A stretch of DNA of 64,000 nucleotides. Source: Dendrobium chrysotoxum (taxonomy: Eukaryota; Streptophyta; Magnoliopsida; Asparagales; Orchidaceae). The notes under the pieces were generated by a model. The model had not been told where the DNA came from. It saw only the letters and a program-made list of their open reading frames with translations, and ran no database searches. Position 1 is the first letter of the stretch, and each line of letters opens with the position of its first letter. The DNA lies in contig CM034307.1 in NCBI GenBank assembly GCA_019925795.1, forward strand, positions 434,001-498,000, given 5' to 3'. The position numbers and the translations under genes are program-made. This document shows positions 1 through 11,500 of the stretch, in pieces.

Positions 1-1458
1 GAAATAGAATAAAAATTTATCAGAGGCAATACAGAACAAAGAAAAGGATCCATAGTAGAGGCTAAGCCTGGAGACCAGATATGCATCTACATCAAGGAGG
101 CAAAGCCCAGCAAAGGAGGCGCGAGCACTGGGCACAGCAAAGCACCACCGATAGAAGACTGCAAACAACTGCTAGAGCCAGAAAACATGGTATAAGAGCA
201 CAACGAGCAGAACAATCAGTGGAATTATACATACTAGCACAATAAGCCATCACGTTTCTACAAACAGGTTATTGACATCAAATTAAAGATATGCACTTTA
301 GACATTCCTCCTAGAGAAACTGATTTGTGACTATCACAATTTCCAGAAACAGATGCCGTACGAAGTTTTATGCATAAAGTATAAGCACAATGAGCCATAC
401 AATAAAAAATAAGAACAAAATAATTTTTCTCATAATAATGAAACGGCTATCAACAAATACAACTGAAATTTAACACGCAGAAGGCCCATCAAAGATTTCT
501 AGGCAATCTCATATAAAGCACAAAGTCCATGTTGAATAACACCAGAAAATTTTTGAAAATTATGTCCAAACATTACACATGTTTCCTTAGCAGCCTATTT
601 GACCTTCTTTATAAGGATCAGAACGTCAAAGCGGCAAATTATGCTAAAGAAAATTAGTCATACGGTCACCAAAAGCCTATGCTATAAAAATGTAAGCCTC
701 TACTTGCCTCGAGATTTTCTCTCTGAAAAGAAAGCTGATTACGTACATTAGCATCAAGGGCATCGAACCTGGTCAAGATACGATTGTTCAGGATAAAAAC
801 ATATATTACTTAAACAATAATGCAAAAGTATTTTCAAGAAAATCAAGCAGGAAGAACTATACACACACACAAACATAAATGTTATATTTTTTTTCTCCAT
901 TACAGGATCTCGAGTTTGGTAGTTATTGATTACTTCAAACGGAAAGGATGAGCATTTTCTGTGGATCAATCGTCCAGAACAACTTGGAAAGCAATTCTAC
1001 AGAACCAGCACAACAAACAAGAAATCTGAAACATCCAGAACTAGTCCAGATTTCATTTATACAAAGGTATAAACTTAGAAAGCAAATTAACTAATACAAA
1101 TTAAATTCTTTGGAACTGGTTTGGCGGAACATATAACCAGAAAAAAAATTCTGGTTTTAACAAAGTTTATTATCATATATTATTTCAAGAAAATTTGATT
1201 ATATTATGTAATCAAATTTAGATCAACTTGAAACAGAAACCCCTGTTATCTAATAAAAGAATATAGATTTTTCAAGGATGCGCCAATCTAATGCTACAAG
1301 AAAAAAATCTCTAGAAGGCTACTCATTGCAGGGACATCACCATGTCTAATGACATGAATTTCTGATGTCCATGTCGAAGAACAATGATAACAAAATATGA
1401 ATTGAAGCAGCACAGACATGCTCGTTTTAGCAAACAATACTTCAATTACGAAACTTAC
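1..1458. other. No confident gene; AT-rich intergenic or intronic DNA
   Basis: Reading frames here are short and show no family I recognise. The first 250 bases are less AT-rich than the rest and could be a UTR, but there is no splice or coding evidence. The sequence may be introns of a minus-strand gene (see the candidate exon just downstream). Confidence 0.5.
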
Positions 1459-1570
1459 TTAAGAGACCAATTCAAATGATGAATCTGATCTTCAATAAGA
1501 TCTCTTTCTCTCCTCAAACTTCGCAGTTCCTGAGATAATATGTTGAGCAACTTATAAGCATTGAACAGCC
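1459..1570 (-). CDS. Candidate orphan internal exon, coiled-coil-like
   Basis: On the minus strand an open stretch of about 37 codons runs between an AG acceptor (1571-1572) and a strong AA|GTAAGT donor (1453-1458). The translation is rich in Leu, Glu and Arg with heptad-like spacing, including SQELRSLRRERDLIEDQIHH, as in a coiled coil. I do not recognise the family, and no neighbouring exon could be joined with confidence. It could be one exon of a minus-strand gene lying head-to-head with xylulokinase, or chance. Confidence 0.25.
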
Positions 1571-2089
1571 CTTCAATTTTCCAAAATAGATAGAGATAAT
1601 GACAAAGCGTAACAGAAGAAAAAAAATGATGGCATGATCCTAGTTAAATGAAAAATATAGTTTCCTTCTAATGCTTGCGTAGCATGTTCCATTATAGAAT
1701 GAATGGAATATGCTATCCGCTGTCTTCTTCATCTACAACGGAAGCCAGAAAGCTTTCCAATATTCGATGGTGAACCTTAAAATCATCTTCTTTTCACATG
1801 ATGCTCGAGGAAAGAGTATTGCTAATTTAGTTATAGCTTTGCACTGTAACCAGCTTAACATAAAATCAAGTGAACTTTGGCAAGTTGTGATTATTTTTAG
1901 AGAGCTCATTGAAGATTTGTGTTCCGTCTGTTTGTACGTTTGGTGTGCTATCCATTTAATGTTGACCACGTTGTTCAATTTGCTTATACAGAGTGTAGAA
2001 ACAATACCTAATTGAAAGCTCAATCATGTAATTCAAAATTGATTAGCAGCTTTGTATTTTGACGACATTTGGTCAAAGCATCCAGGAAT
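1571..2089. other. No gene seen
   Basis: Open frames exist on both strands (about 100 codons) but are mutual shadows of low-complexity composition with no recognisable domain. Confidence 0.5.
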
Positions 2090-3075
2090 AGCAGAGGAGC
2101 TATTAAAGATATGCATGTAGGAGCTATTACTTGTGTTCAAACACAAGGTGGTTTGACCAAGTATTTTTCTATTTCAGTTGGATTACATTAAGGATCAGAT
2201 TTAAGCCCATATCTTTTTGCTTTAGTCATTTACAAGACATTTACAAGAGGATGTTCCTTGATGTATGTTTTTTGCTGAAGATATTCTTCTTGTTGATAAG
2301 ACTATAGAGGGAGTTGAAAGAAAACTTAAATTATGGAGGTCAATATTAGAATCTAAAGTTTTTCATTTGAGTAGATCTAAAATCAAATATATGAAGTGTA
2401 ATTTTAGTAGTAATAGATCTAATGGGGGGATTGTGACTTTGGATGATCAAGTCATTAATAAGAGTACAAGTTTTAGATATCTTGGGTCTATTGTTCAAAG
2501 TGATGGTGATATATGAGGATATTATTAGTAGAATTCAAGTTGGATGGTTGAAGTGGAGGAATGCATCGGGTATGTTGTGTAATAGAAAAGTACCCCTCAA
2601 ACTTAAGAGAAAATTTTATAAGATGGTGATGAGACCCGCAATGTTTTATGGCGCAGAATGCTGGCCATTAAGAGAAGCATAAAGTTAAGTTACATGCTAC
2701 ATTAATGAGGATGCTTAAGTGGATGAGTGGATTTGCTGTTAGAGTCGGAATGCAAAACGAGTATGTATGTGAAAAGGTTGGAGCAGCTCCAGTAGCAAAT
2801 AAGATTAGAGAGTCACCTTAGATGATTTGGACACATAAAACGTCGGCCTTCCGATGACCTAATTAGGAGAGTAGATGTATTGGATTTGGCCTATGTTAAA
2901 AAAGGTACAGGTAGACCTAAAAAGACTTGGCTAGAAAATATTAGAAATGAACTTTCTTAATTAAATTTAAATGAGAATTTGACTCTTAATAGGACACAAT
3001 GAAGAAAAATGATTCATATAGCCGATCCCATGTAGTGGGATAAAAGCTTGATATTGTTGTCGTTGTTGTTGTTAA
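2090..3075 (+). mobile_element. RTE-type LINE, 3' fragment with (TTG)n tail
   Basis: The plus strand carries the C-terminal part of a non-LTR reverse transcriptase in broken frames. It has the FA(E/D)DILLVDKT catalytic region (2268-2300), the SFRYLGSIVQSDGDI block (about 2470-2514), the GAECWPLREA block (about 2650-2680) and the terminal RWFGHIKRRPSDDLIRRV block (about 2823-2870). Stops and frameshifts separate them, so it is dead. It ends in a TTG-repeat tail near 3055-3075, after the phrase meaning 'table of plant RTE 3' ends' would be expected: a conserved CCGATCCCATG-type stretch. The 5' part (endonuclease, first RT blocks) is missing, typical of 5'-truncated LINE insertion. Confidence 0.85.
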
Positions 3076-3420
3076 AAATTCTTAAAATTTTGTTAAATCT
3101 TTTAAGAAGACATAGGTGGGGAACTCTAGAGGCCACAAGCTCATGCAGCAAGGTTGAGTGCTAACACTCTGTCCTTTAAAGTATATAAATAATACTACTT
3201 TATACTTCCGACATATGTACGACTATATATATATTGTAGCTTTAGACCCTTGGGAATTTTTTAATCAAAAGGCCTTGGAAACATGCAAATATTTCTAATT
3301 AATGCTTTCATATATATACTTGTTAAAACGTTGAGTCTAATTTTTAAAAACTGAAGTAAGAATAAGTATATATTAAGAAATTAGGCCAATTAGTAAAATA
3401 ATATTTGTTTAAGCATAAAA
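3076..3420. other. No gene seen
   Basis: AT-rich spacer between two LINE fragments; nothing recognised. Confidence 0.5.
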
Positions 3421-3793
3421 TTAAGTGTTACAGAGATATGGATGCTTAGGTGGATGAGTGGTTTTACACTAAGAGATAGAATATGAAACAAGCATATACT
3501 TTAAAAGGTTGGCGTATCTATAGTGGAAGATAAGGTTAGAAAGACTCGCCTTAGATGGGTTGGTCACAGAAAACGTCAGCCTTTCGATGACCTTGTTAGG
3601 TGAGTAGATGTTTTAGATTCAACCTATATTAAGAAAGATAGAGATAGACCTACAAAGACTTGATTAGAAAGTATTAAAAATGAGTTTTTATTAGATTTAA
3701 ATAAAAATTTGACTCTTAGTAGGACGTATAGGAGAAAAAGATTCATGCAACCAAACCCACATAATAGGATAAAAGCTTGTTGTTGTTGTTGTA
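3421..3793 (+). mobile_element. RTE-type LINE, short 3' fragment
   Basis: This is a second plus-strand copy of the same LINE family, covering only the last part of the RT frame (degenerate MLRWMSGFTLRD, LRWVGHRKRQPFDDLVR and KTWLESIKNE-like blocks) and the 3' tail with TTGTTGTTGTTG at about 3779-3791. It is more decayed than the first copy. Confidence 0.8.
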
Positions 3794-4652
3794 TTTTATT
3801 TTATATTAGTAAGAGAAATTATTTCATTTTAATATTTTAATCAAGTTAATTTATTAAGTGTTAAATGTGTGCAGTAGCATTCACATCAGCCATAATTGAG
3901 CTTTACATCGAGCCTCAATCAAGCTTTATTTTGTTCAAGACACTTAAATGATATTATTTATGATCATAAATAAATTGAGTAATAAGTTGTTTAAGTTAAT
4001 TCATTTAACAACATATTATTTATAAAATTATTCAAATTTGTTCGAATAGTTAAGCAAATGAACATGAATGAGCACTTGTCAAGACAAGCAATAAGTAGCT
4101 TGTTAAAGACTCGGCTTATTTGCATCCCTAGCTCCACATATCATACTTTATGGGCCAATACTAAACTTACTTTTTATTCAAATTCTAAATAATAAGTTCT
4201 AAGCAAGTCAAACAAAACCTCAACTCATTAGCTGTGGGATGGTAAAAAAGATCTATAGTTATACAATATAATGGGCTATGATATCTCTAAAACTATATTT
4301 TGAGCGCAAACAAATTAGACCATAGAAGCATACGTACAACAGTGGAGGGCATTTTCTTTTAACAAACCTTTCGGGTTTTCCTCGAGTCCCAAAGAAGTTC
4401 CACCTCTTTCTCAAGCTCCGGAACGACAAGCATTGTCCTCCAACCTAACTTGGTGAATGAATCATGACAAAAGAAAATTTGCATAAGAAGTTTATGAGAA
4501 GAAAGCCAATTTTGGAAAATATAAACACATTCTGTGTAAAACAAAAACATTATGACGTTAGATCCAACTCATCTTGTTTAATTGATTAACCAAAAAAAAT
4601 AATAGCAACTCTCCAACATTAAGTTGAATGCTACATATACTCATAATTTCTT
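3794..4652. other. AT-rich region with one weak candidate minus-strand exon (4368 to about 4463)
   Basis: Mostly featureless. On the minus strand, about 30 codons ending at an AAAG|GTTTGT donor (exon edge 4368) read MLVVPELEKEVELLWDSRKT. Codon use looks more gene-like than its surroundings, but I found no clear acceptor, family or partner exon. It could belong to the same hypothetical minus-strand gene as the candidate exon at 1459-1570. Confidence 0.2.
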
Positions 4653-5152
4653 NNNNNNNNNNNNNNNNNNNNNNNNNNNNNNNNNNNNNNNNNNNNNNNN
4701 NNNNNNNNNNNNNNNNNNNNNNNNNNNNNNNNNNNNNNNNNNNNNNNNNNNNNNNNNNNNNNNNNNNNNNNNNNNNNNNNNNNNNNNNNNNNNNNNNNNN
4801 NNNNNNNNNNNNNNNNNNNNNNNNNNNNNNNNNNNNNNNNNNNNNNNNNNNNNNNNNNNNNNNNNNNNNNNNNNNNNNNNNNNNNNNNNNNNNNNNNNNN
4901 NNNNNNNNNNNNNNNNNNNNNNNNNNNNNNNNNNNNNNNNNNNNNNNNNNNNNNNNNNNNNNNNNNNNNNNNNNNNNNNNNNNNNNNNNNNNNNNNNNNN
5001 NNNNNNNNNNNNNNNNNNNNNNNNNNNNNNNNNNNNNNNNNNNNNNNNNNNNNNNNNNNNNNNNNNNNNNNNNNNNNNNNNNNNNNNNNNNNNNNNNNNN
5101 NNNNNNNNNNNNNNNNNNNNNNNNNNNNNNNNNNNNNNNNNNNNNNNNNNNN
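4653..5152. other. Assembly gap, 500 N
   Basis: Exactly 500 unknown bases, the look of a fixed-size scaffold gap, so true length is unknown. The missing first coding exon of xylulokinase probably lies in or near it. Apparent open frames across the N run have no meaning. Confidence 0.98.
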
Positions 5153-5530
5153 GCCTCATATTCCATTACTGAAATGATCAGGAGCTATTCCATTTAATAA
5201 TATTCAAACATTTTATCAGGTTATTCAGGAAAATTACTGTTTCATCTTGAAACTCTGTAGGGAAATTCTTTTCTATATTCACAATATTCTAGCAAAAATG
5301 TGCATTGTCGAGTGGGACTTCAAAAATTCAAAAATATGAAATGGGAGAAAGTAGGACGTCTAGAGTCAAACTACAAACTATCTGCTCCATTTTCTTTGCT
5401 TCACTTTCCATTCATTCAAACAGGGATATATTCTTTGTTATGTTTCTTTCATTATGTCTACTTTGTCCATGTTTAATTTTCTCCTGTTTTATGCAATTAA
5501 ATTTTATCAAACTTTCAATTTAATTAACAG

Positions 5531-8500
5531 GTCACTGAAGGTAACTGTTCTTGATTCAAATCTTACCATTGTTGGTTCAGAAGCTGTTCATTTTGACTCT
5601 CAGTTACCCCACTACAAGACCAAAGATGGTGTTTATAGAGACCTCACGGTTAATGGTAGGATAGTTTCTCCTACATTGATGTGGGTGGAGGCACTGGATG
5701 TTGTGCTCGAAAAGCTACAATCAAAAGTGGATTTTGGAAAGGTTGTGGCAATTTCAGGAAGTGGACAGCAACATGGAAGCGTTTACTGGAAGAAGGGGAG
5801 TTCAGCTACCTTGGCAGCACTAGATCATACCAAGCCATTAGTGGCTCAGCTTGGTAATGCCTTCTCTACAGCAGAATCGCCAATATGGATGGACAGTAGC
5901 ACCACTTCTCAGTGCAGAGAAATAGAGAAAGCTGTGGGAGGTGCTTTGGAGTTGTCTAAACTTACTGGATCCCGTGCTTATGAAAGATACACAGGACCCC
6001 AAATCCGGAAGTTGTATGAGACAAAGAAAGATGTATATGATGATACTGAGAGAATCTCCCTTGTTAGTTCCTTTATGGCCTGTCTTCTTATTGGAGAATA
6101 TGCCAGTATTGATGAGACTGATGCAGCAGGAATGAACCTGATGGACATTAAACAGCGTACCTGGTCTAAAGTTGTTTTGGAGGTATGGTTTCGAGGGTTT
6201 AGCTGATGCTAACTTCTATACAATTGCTATTTTTTATTATTTCACATCTCTCTGGTAGGCTACAGCACCAGAGTTAGAAGAAAAGCTTGGGAATTTGGCA
6301 CCACCTCATGCAGTTGCTGGATTGATATCTCCTTATTTTGTGGAGAGGTAAGTTATTATTTTCTAAAAACATAGGATCAACTAGAAGTTTCCTTGTGATT
6401 ATCTTGACATATTTTTTTTGAAATGGAACTTTATATAGCATATTTTGTTACCGCTCCTTACTCTTGGTATACACTTCTTTAACTTGTTTATTTCAGTTGG
6501 TTGCATGGTAAAATGAAAGTTCTATATTATTACAAGTCACAAGCCCCACCCTTGTCAATTCCAATTGTTTAAAAACTCAACTGCACTCTTGCATGCAATA
6601 ACTTTATGGATATTATACCCAGAGGTGCAAATTCTTCTTCTTTCTTTGTTCATTCAGGCCTGATAATAACCAATACTGATCATGATAACTATTTATCAGT
6701 TCTAGTGTTAACTTGTTTTTTTGTGAAATGGAAATAATTCTTCTTGTGACCCTATTCATATTGGAAACTTTTTATGCTCACCACTTCAATTTTCATTTAT
6801 AGCCTTAGCTGATGGACGAAGTTCAAATTCTTAGTTTGTTACCCCGAAGTAAATGAGTCTCAATCTTTCAACATGTTTAGTGGGGATTTTTAATGCCCAT
6901 AATTTCAGAGCAAACATTTTTTTTATATCTGCTTTTTTATCTACCTCATGAATGCCCAGTACAATTGTATTGAGGTTCAACATGGCATATATCATGAATT
7001 CATGGGCAGGTTTGAAAAAAAAGAAAGAAAAATAAAACTGATCTACAAAACCGGTGCAGTGCATTTAGTCATTGGTAATTTGTCTAGTTGAAGTATTTAA
7101 TGGTTTTTTATTGGGCGTACTTGCAGTTCCCTACTGGAATGTCTAATGACTAGTATATCTCTGCTGAGTTTTGACTTCATTTCTTTTGACAGGTTCCACT
7201 TTAAAAAGGACTGCTTGGTCATTCAGTGGTCAGGAGACAATCCAAATAGTTTGGCAGGTTTATGATCATTATTGTTACCTTTTTTACCAAGTTATTGAGT
7301 AATTCTATACTGCCCAAATATATCTTTATTTAAATTCAAATTTGATACATTAATTGCCTACGTGGCCGCAAATGTTTCCTTTTGTTAAATTAGCCAAATT
7401 AAATCTAAAAACTTTTTTTGGGTGAAACATCTGCATGGTAATGAGAAATCGGACAATGGATAATCTGTAGTAATTTATAGCTTGGAGACCTTAAGTGTCA
7501 AAGACGATCTATTGTGGTCCATTGATAGGAAATGCCTTCTGCGTAAAACCTTGATGATTGCCAGCTCTTGTGAAGTCTAGTGAAGGGCTAACAGGATCGT
7601 AAATGGAGAGCAGGATTGAAGCTTCAGCAAGAGGCTAAAACACAGCAAGTATCAATTGGAATTTTTGGAATAGACTGCTCTACATGTGAAAGGAATGCAT
7701 GATAAGAGTGGAGGACATGCAAAACAAAATATTGGATAAAGGTGACTACAAACATGCATTGAAATTTATTCATGAAAGACCTAATGCTTGTTTGGGCAAG
7801 TTATTTATTTAGAAAAATAATAAATAGAGTGGAAAATTAATCAAGGTGTTTTTTAGAGGATTATGTTACGCATAGGCTTGAACCGGCCCAGGAGGGGCCG
7901 GCTGGACCGGTCCAACCGGGACCGGTCCACGTCTACGCGAGACGGAGGCGGAAGGCGGATCGGGCGGAGACCGTGGGGAGCCAAGGAGAAAGTTTGGGAG
8001 GGAAATTTTGAATGGGAGGGGCTGTTTAGACAATTTGTAAAACTCCTTTATTGTTAATTAGGAGGTTAGGAGGAAATGGGGGGGATTATCTTGAATTTGG
8101 ATGTTAATTTGAGATCTAGGGTTTCTTGCTTGGGCTCTTGGCGTTGCCGAAGATTAGGAGAGTTGTTCTTCCTCTCGAATTGAAGAACATTGTATCTTCC
8201 TTTTGCTTTGTTCATCAACTAGTGAAATACAAGTGTTTGCTTTGAGTTGTCATCCATTTTTTCACTGTTTTTCCACTGTTTCCTGCTGTAAACAGCAGAA
8301 TTTTGCTGTTTTCCTGCAGAAAACAGCCACTTTCTGCTCTTTTCCCTCTTCCGGATCGATAGGAAAACTTAAACCTAAGTGTTTCCTATCAAATTGGTAT
8401 CAGAGCATCGTCTTGGGACCATCGGCGGCTGAAATCCAGAAATTTCAGCGGGATTTTGGGCTTTCGGAGAAAGTTTTCTTGTGTTTCGTGGAAGAAAGGA

Positions 8501-11500
8501 TGGCTGGAAAAAAGGTGGAAGTCTTGGAAGGTGAGTTCGGTCAATTAAAATCAGATCTGGAGTGAAAGTTCCTTGAAATCTCCACCAACAATGAAAGGTT
8601 AGAGGGGAGGTTTTCTGCTATGGAGGAAATGATGAAGAAATTACTTGAAATGAAGACCAATCCGGTGACATCGGAAGTAAGAGAGACCACCGACGGCCAT
8701 GGCTTAGGAGGAAATCCGAACCCGTACCGTGGAAGGAGGATGCCGGAGGTGGAGATCCTTGAGGGGGAGAACGACATGCCTCCTCTAGAACCGCTTTCGA
8801 GAGAGGAGATGAGCATGGGATATGACAGAAGGGGCGCTGATTTTGGTGGGAGAAGGGAGGAATTCCATCGCCGAGGTGTTGATCTTGAAGGGAGAAGGGA
8901 GGAATTCCATCGCCGAGGCACGGATTTTGAAGGTAGAAGGGAGGACTACGAGGATGGGTTCGAGTATAATCGCCGGAGGGATGATCGGGACACTTGAGGA
9001 GCACCTCCTCCTCGAGGAATGGGAGGATACGGGGGATACCGAGGATATGGAGGAGATCCCAAGGTAAGAAAACTGAAGATGCCCATCTTTGAGGGAGAGG
9101 ATGGCCATGGATGGATATACAAGGTGGAACGGTACTTTGCCGTCAACGGGTTGACGGAGGAGGAGAAGTTGACGGCGGCAGGTCTGTGTTTGGAGGGAAA
9201 GGCGCTGGCATGGTATCAATGGCGGGACAAGAGGGAGCCTATCCGGAACTGGAGAGAGTTCAAAGAATGCTTACTAGAGCGTTTCCGAGCCGATGGGGGA
9301 GGAGACTTCTATGAGCAATTCTTTGCCCTGACTCAGGAGGGGACCGTGGCGGATTACCGCGACAGGTTCGAGTTTTTGGCCAGCCGGTTGGATCATATCT
9401 CGGAGTCAACTTTGGAAGGGAACTTCATGAAAGGGCTGAAATCGGAGATACAATTAGCAGTCAGAGTGTTGGAGTCGAGGAATTTAGGGAAAGCTATGGA
9501 ACTGGCACAGCTGGTGGAAGATCAGAGGAAGTCAGAAAGAGGAGCCCGGGGAAATTACTCGGGGGGATCGTACAGAATGACGACCACTTTCTTACCTTCC
9601 AAGGGGCCAACCCCAGGGGGTTTGAAGGAAGTGCAGAAGGAGAAGATGGGAGGAGGAGGAAATGGAGGACAGTTCAAGAAGCTGACTGAAAAGGAGTTAC
9701 AGGAGAAGAGGGCAAAGGGGGTGTGCTTCCGATGTGATGAGAAGTACATGCCGGGTCATAGGTGCAAGGACCGGACTCTTCAGGTTCTCCTCGTTTGTGA
9801 AGATGAGGAAGACGAAGAGGGAGGTGGGAGCAGGTCAGAAGAGGAGGAGGAGAAGTTGCACCTGGATGTGGCAGAAGTCTCTCTGAACTCCGTAGTGGGA
9901 TTTACTTCGAGTCACACTATGAAAGTTAAAGGGGTGATAGCTGGCCATGAAGTTGTAGTGTGTATAGATAGTGGGGCAACCCACAACTTCATTTCCACCC
10001 AAATTGTTGAGCTGCTTGGAATGGAGTTAGTGGATACAGGAGGTTATGGGGTGATGATGGGCACTGGAAAGGTAGAAATGGGTAGAGGAGTTTGTAAGGG
10101 AGTGATGCTGACTATTTAGGGAATACAGGTGAGGGAGGATTTTCTTCCCTTAGAAATGGGGAGTACATATGTGATTTTGGGGATGAAGTGGCTGCAAACT
10201 TTGGGGGAGACCAAGGTGAACTGGGGAGAACTGCGGATGGAACTGGTAGTGGGGGAAAGGAGAATGGTGATACAGGGAGATGTCGACCTGTCTAGGACGG
10301 GGGTGTCTCTCAAGTCCATGATCCGAACCATCCAGGAGGTTGGGGGTGGATACTTGGTGGAGCTGCAACGACTGGAGAAAGTCAGTGTGGGGGAAGAGGG
10401 AGACATTCCTCTTGAAGTGCAACCGGTCATACAGCAGTTCAGGGAGGTTTTTCAACCTCCACAGGGTTTGCCACCGCAGAGGGAGCTGGAGCATGCCATC
10501 ACTTTGAAGGAAGGGGAGACCCCGATCAGCGTCCGCCCTTACCGTTACCCTCAGATTCAAAAAGATGAGATTGAAAGGCTGATTCGGGAGATGCTGGAGG
10601 CTGGGATCATCAGACCAAGTGTAAGTCCTTTCTCTAGTCCAGTCCTCCTGGTCAAGAAGAAGGATGGGAGTTGGAGATTCTGTGTGGATTACAGGGCTCT
10701 GAATAAGGGCACTGTACCAGACAAGTTCCCAGTTCCAGTGATTGATGAACTCTTGGATGAGCTTTTTGGGGCAGTGGTATTTTCCAAGTTGGACTTAAAG
10801 TCCGGATACCACCAGATCAGAATGAAGGAGGCAGATGTTCCCAAGACAGCATTCAGAACACATGAAGGGCATTATGAGTTTCTGGTAATGCCCTTTGGTT
10901 TGACTAACGCACCTGCTACTTTTCAATCTTTGATGAACAGGGTCTTCAAGCAGTACCTCAGGAAGTTTGTACTGGTATTCTTTGATGACATTTTGGTGTA
11001 TAGCAAGACTGAAGGGGAGTATTTGGAGCACTTGAAGACGGTTTTGGGAGTGTTACAGGAACATCAGTTACAAGCCAACCTGAAGAAGTGCAGCTTTGCC
11101 CAGACCAGTGTTGAGTACTTGGGACACATGGTCTCACAAGAAGGAGTGGCAGCCGATCAGAGTAAAATAGAAGCAATGCAGAAGTGGCCAATGCCTAGGA
11201 ACCTAAAGGAGTTAAGGGGGTTCTTGCGGTTAACTGGATACTACAAGAGATTCGTGAAGGGATACAGTGCTATCGCATGGCCTTTGACTGAGCAACTGAA
11301 GAATGATAGGTTTTTATGGGGAGAGGTAGCAACCCGGGCTTTTGAGAAACTAAAGGAAGCCATGACTACAGTCCCAGTATTAGCACTTCCAGATTTTAGC
11401 CAGGTCTTTGTAATGAAAACTGATGCGTCAGGATATGGGCTGGGGGCAGTATTGATGCAGAATCACAGGCCAATAGCATACTTCAGTCAAGTACTATCAG

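Noticed and set aside
4558..5197. Long open frames on both strands across 4558-5197
   Set aside because: They consist of unknown bases in the 500-N gap.
8541..9219. Minus-strand frames within the gag region
   Set aside because: Antisense shadows of purine-rich gag sequence.
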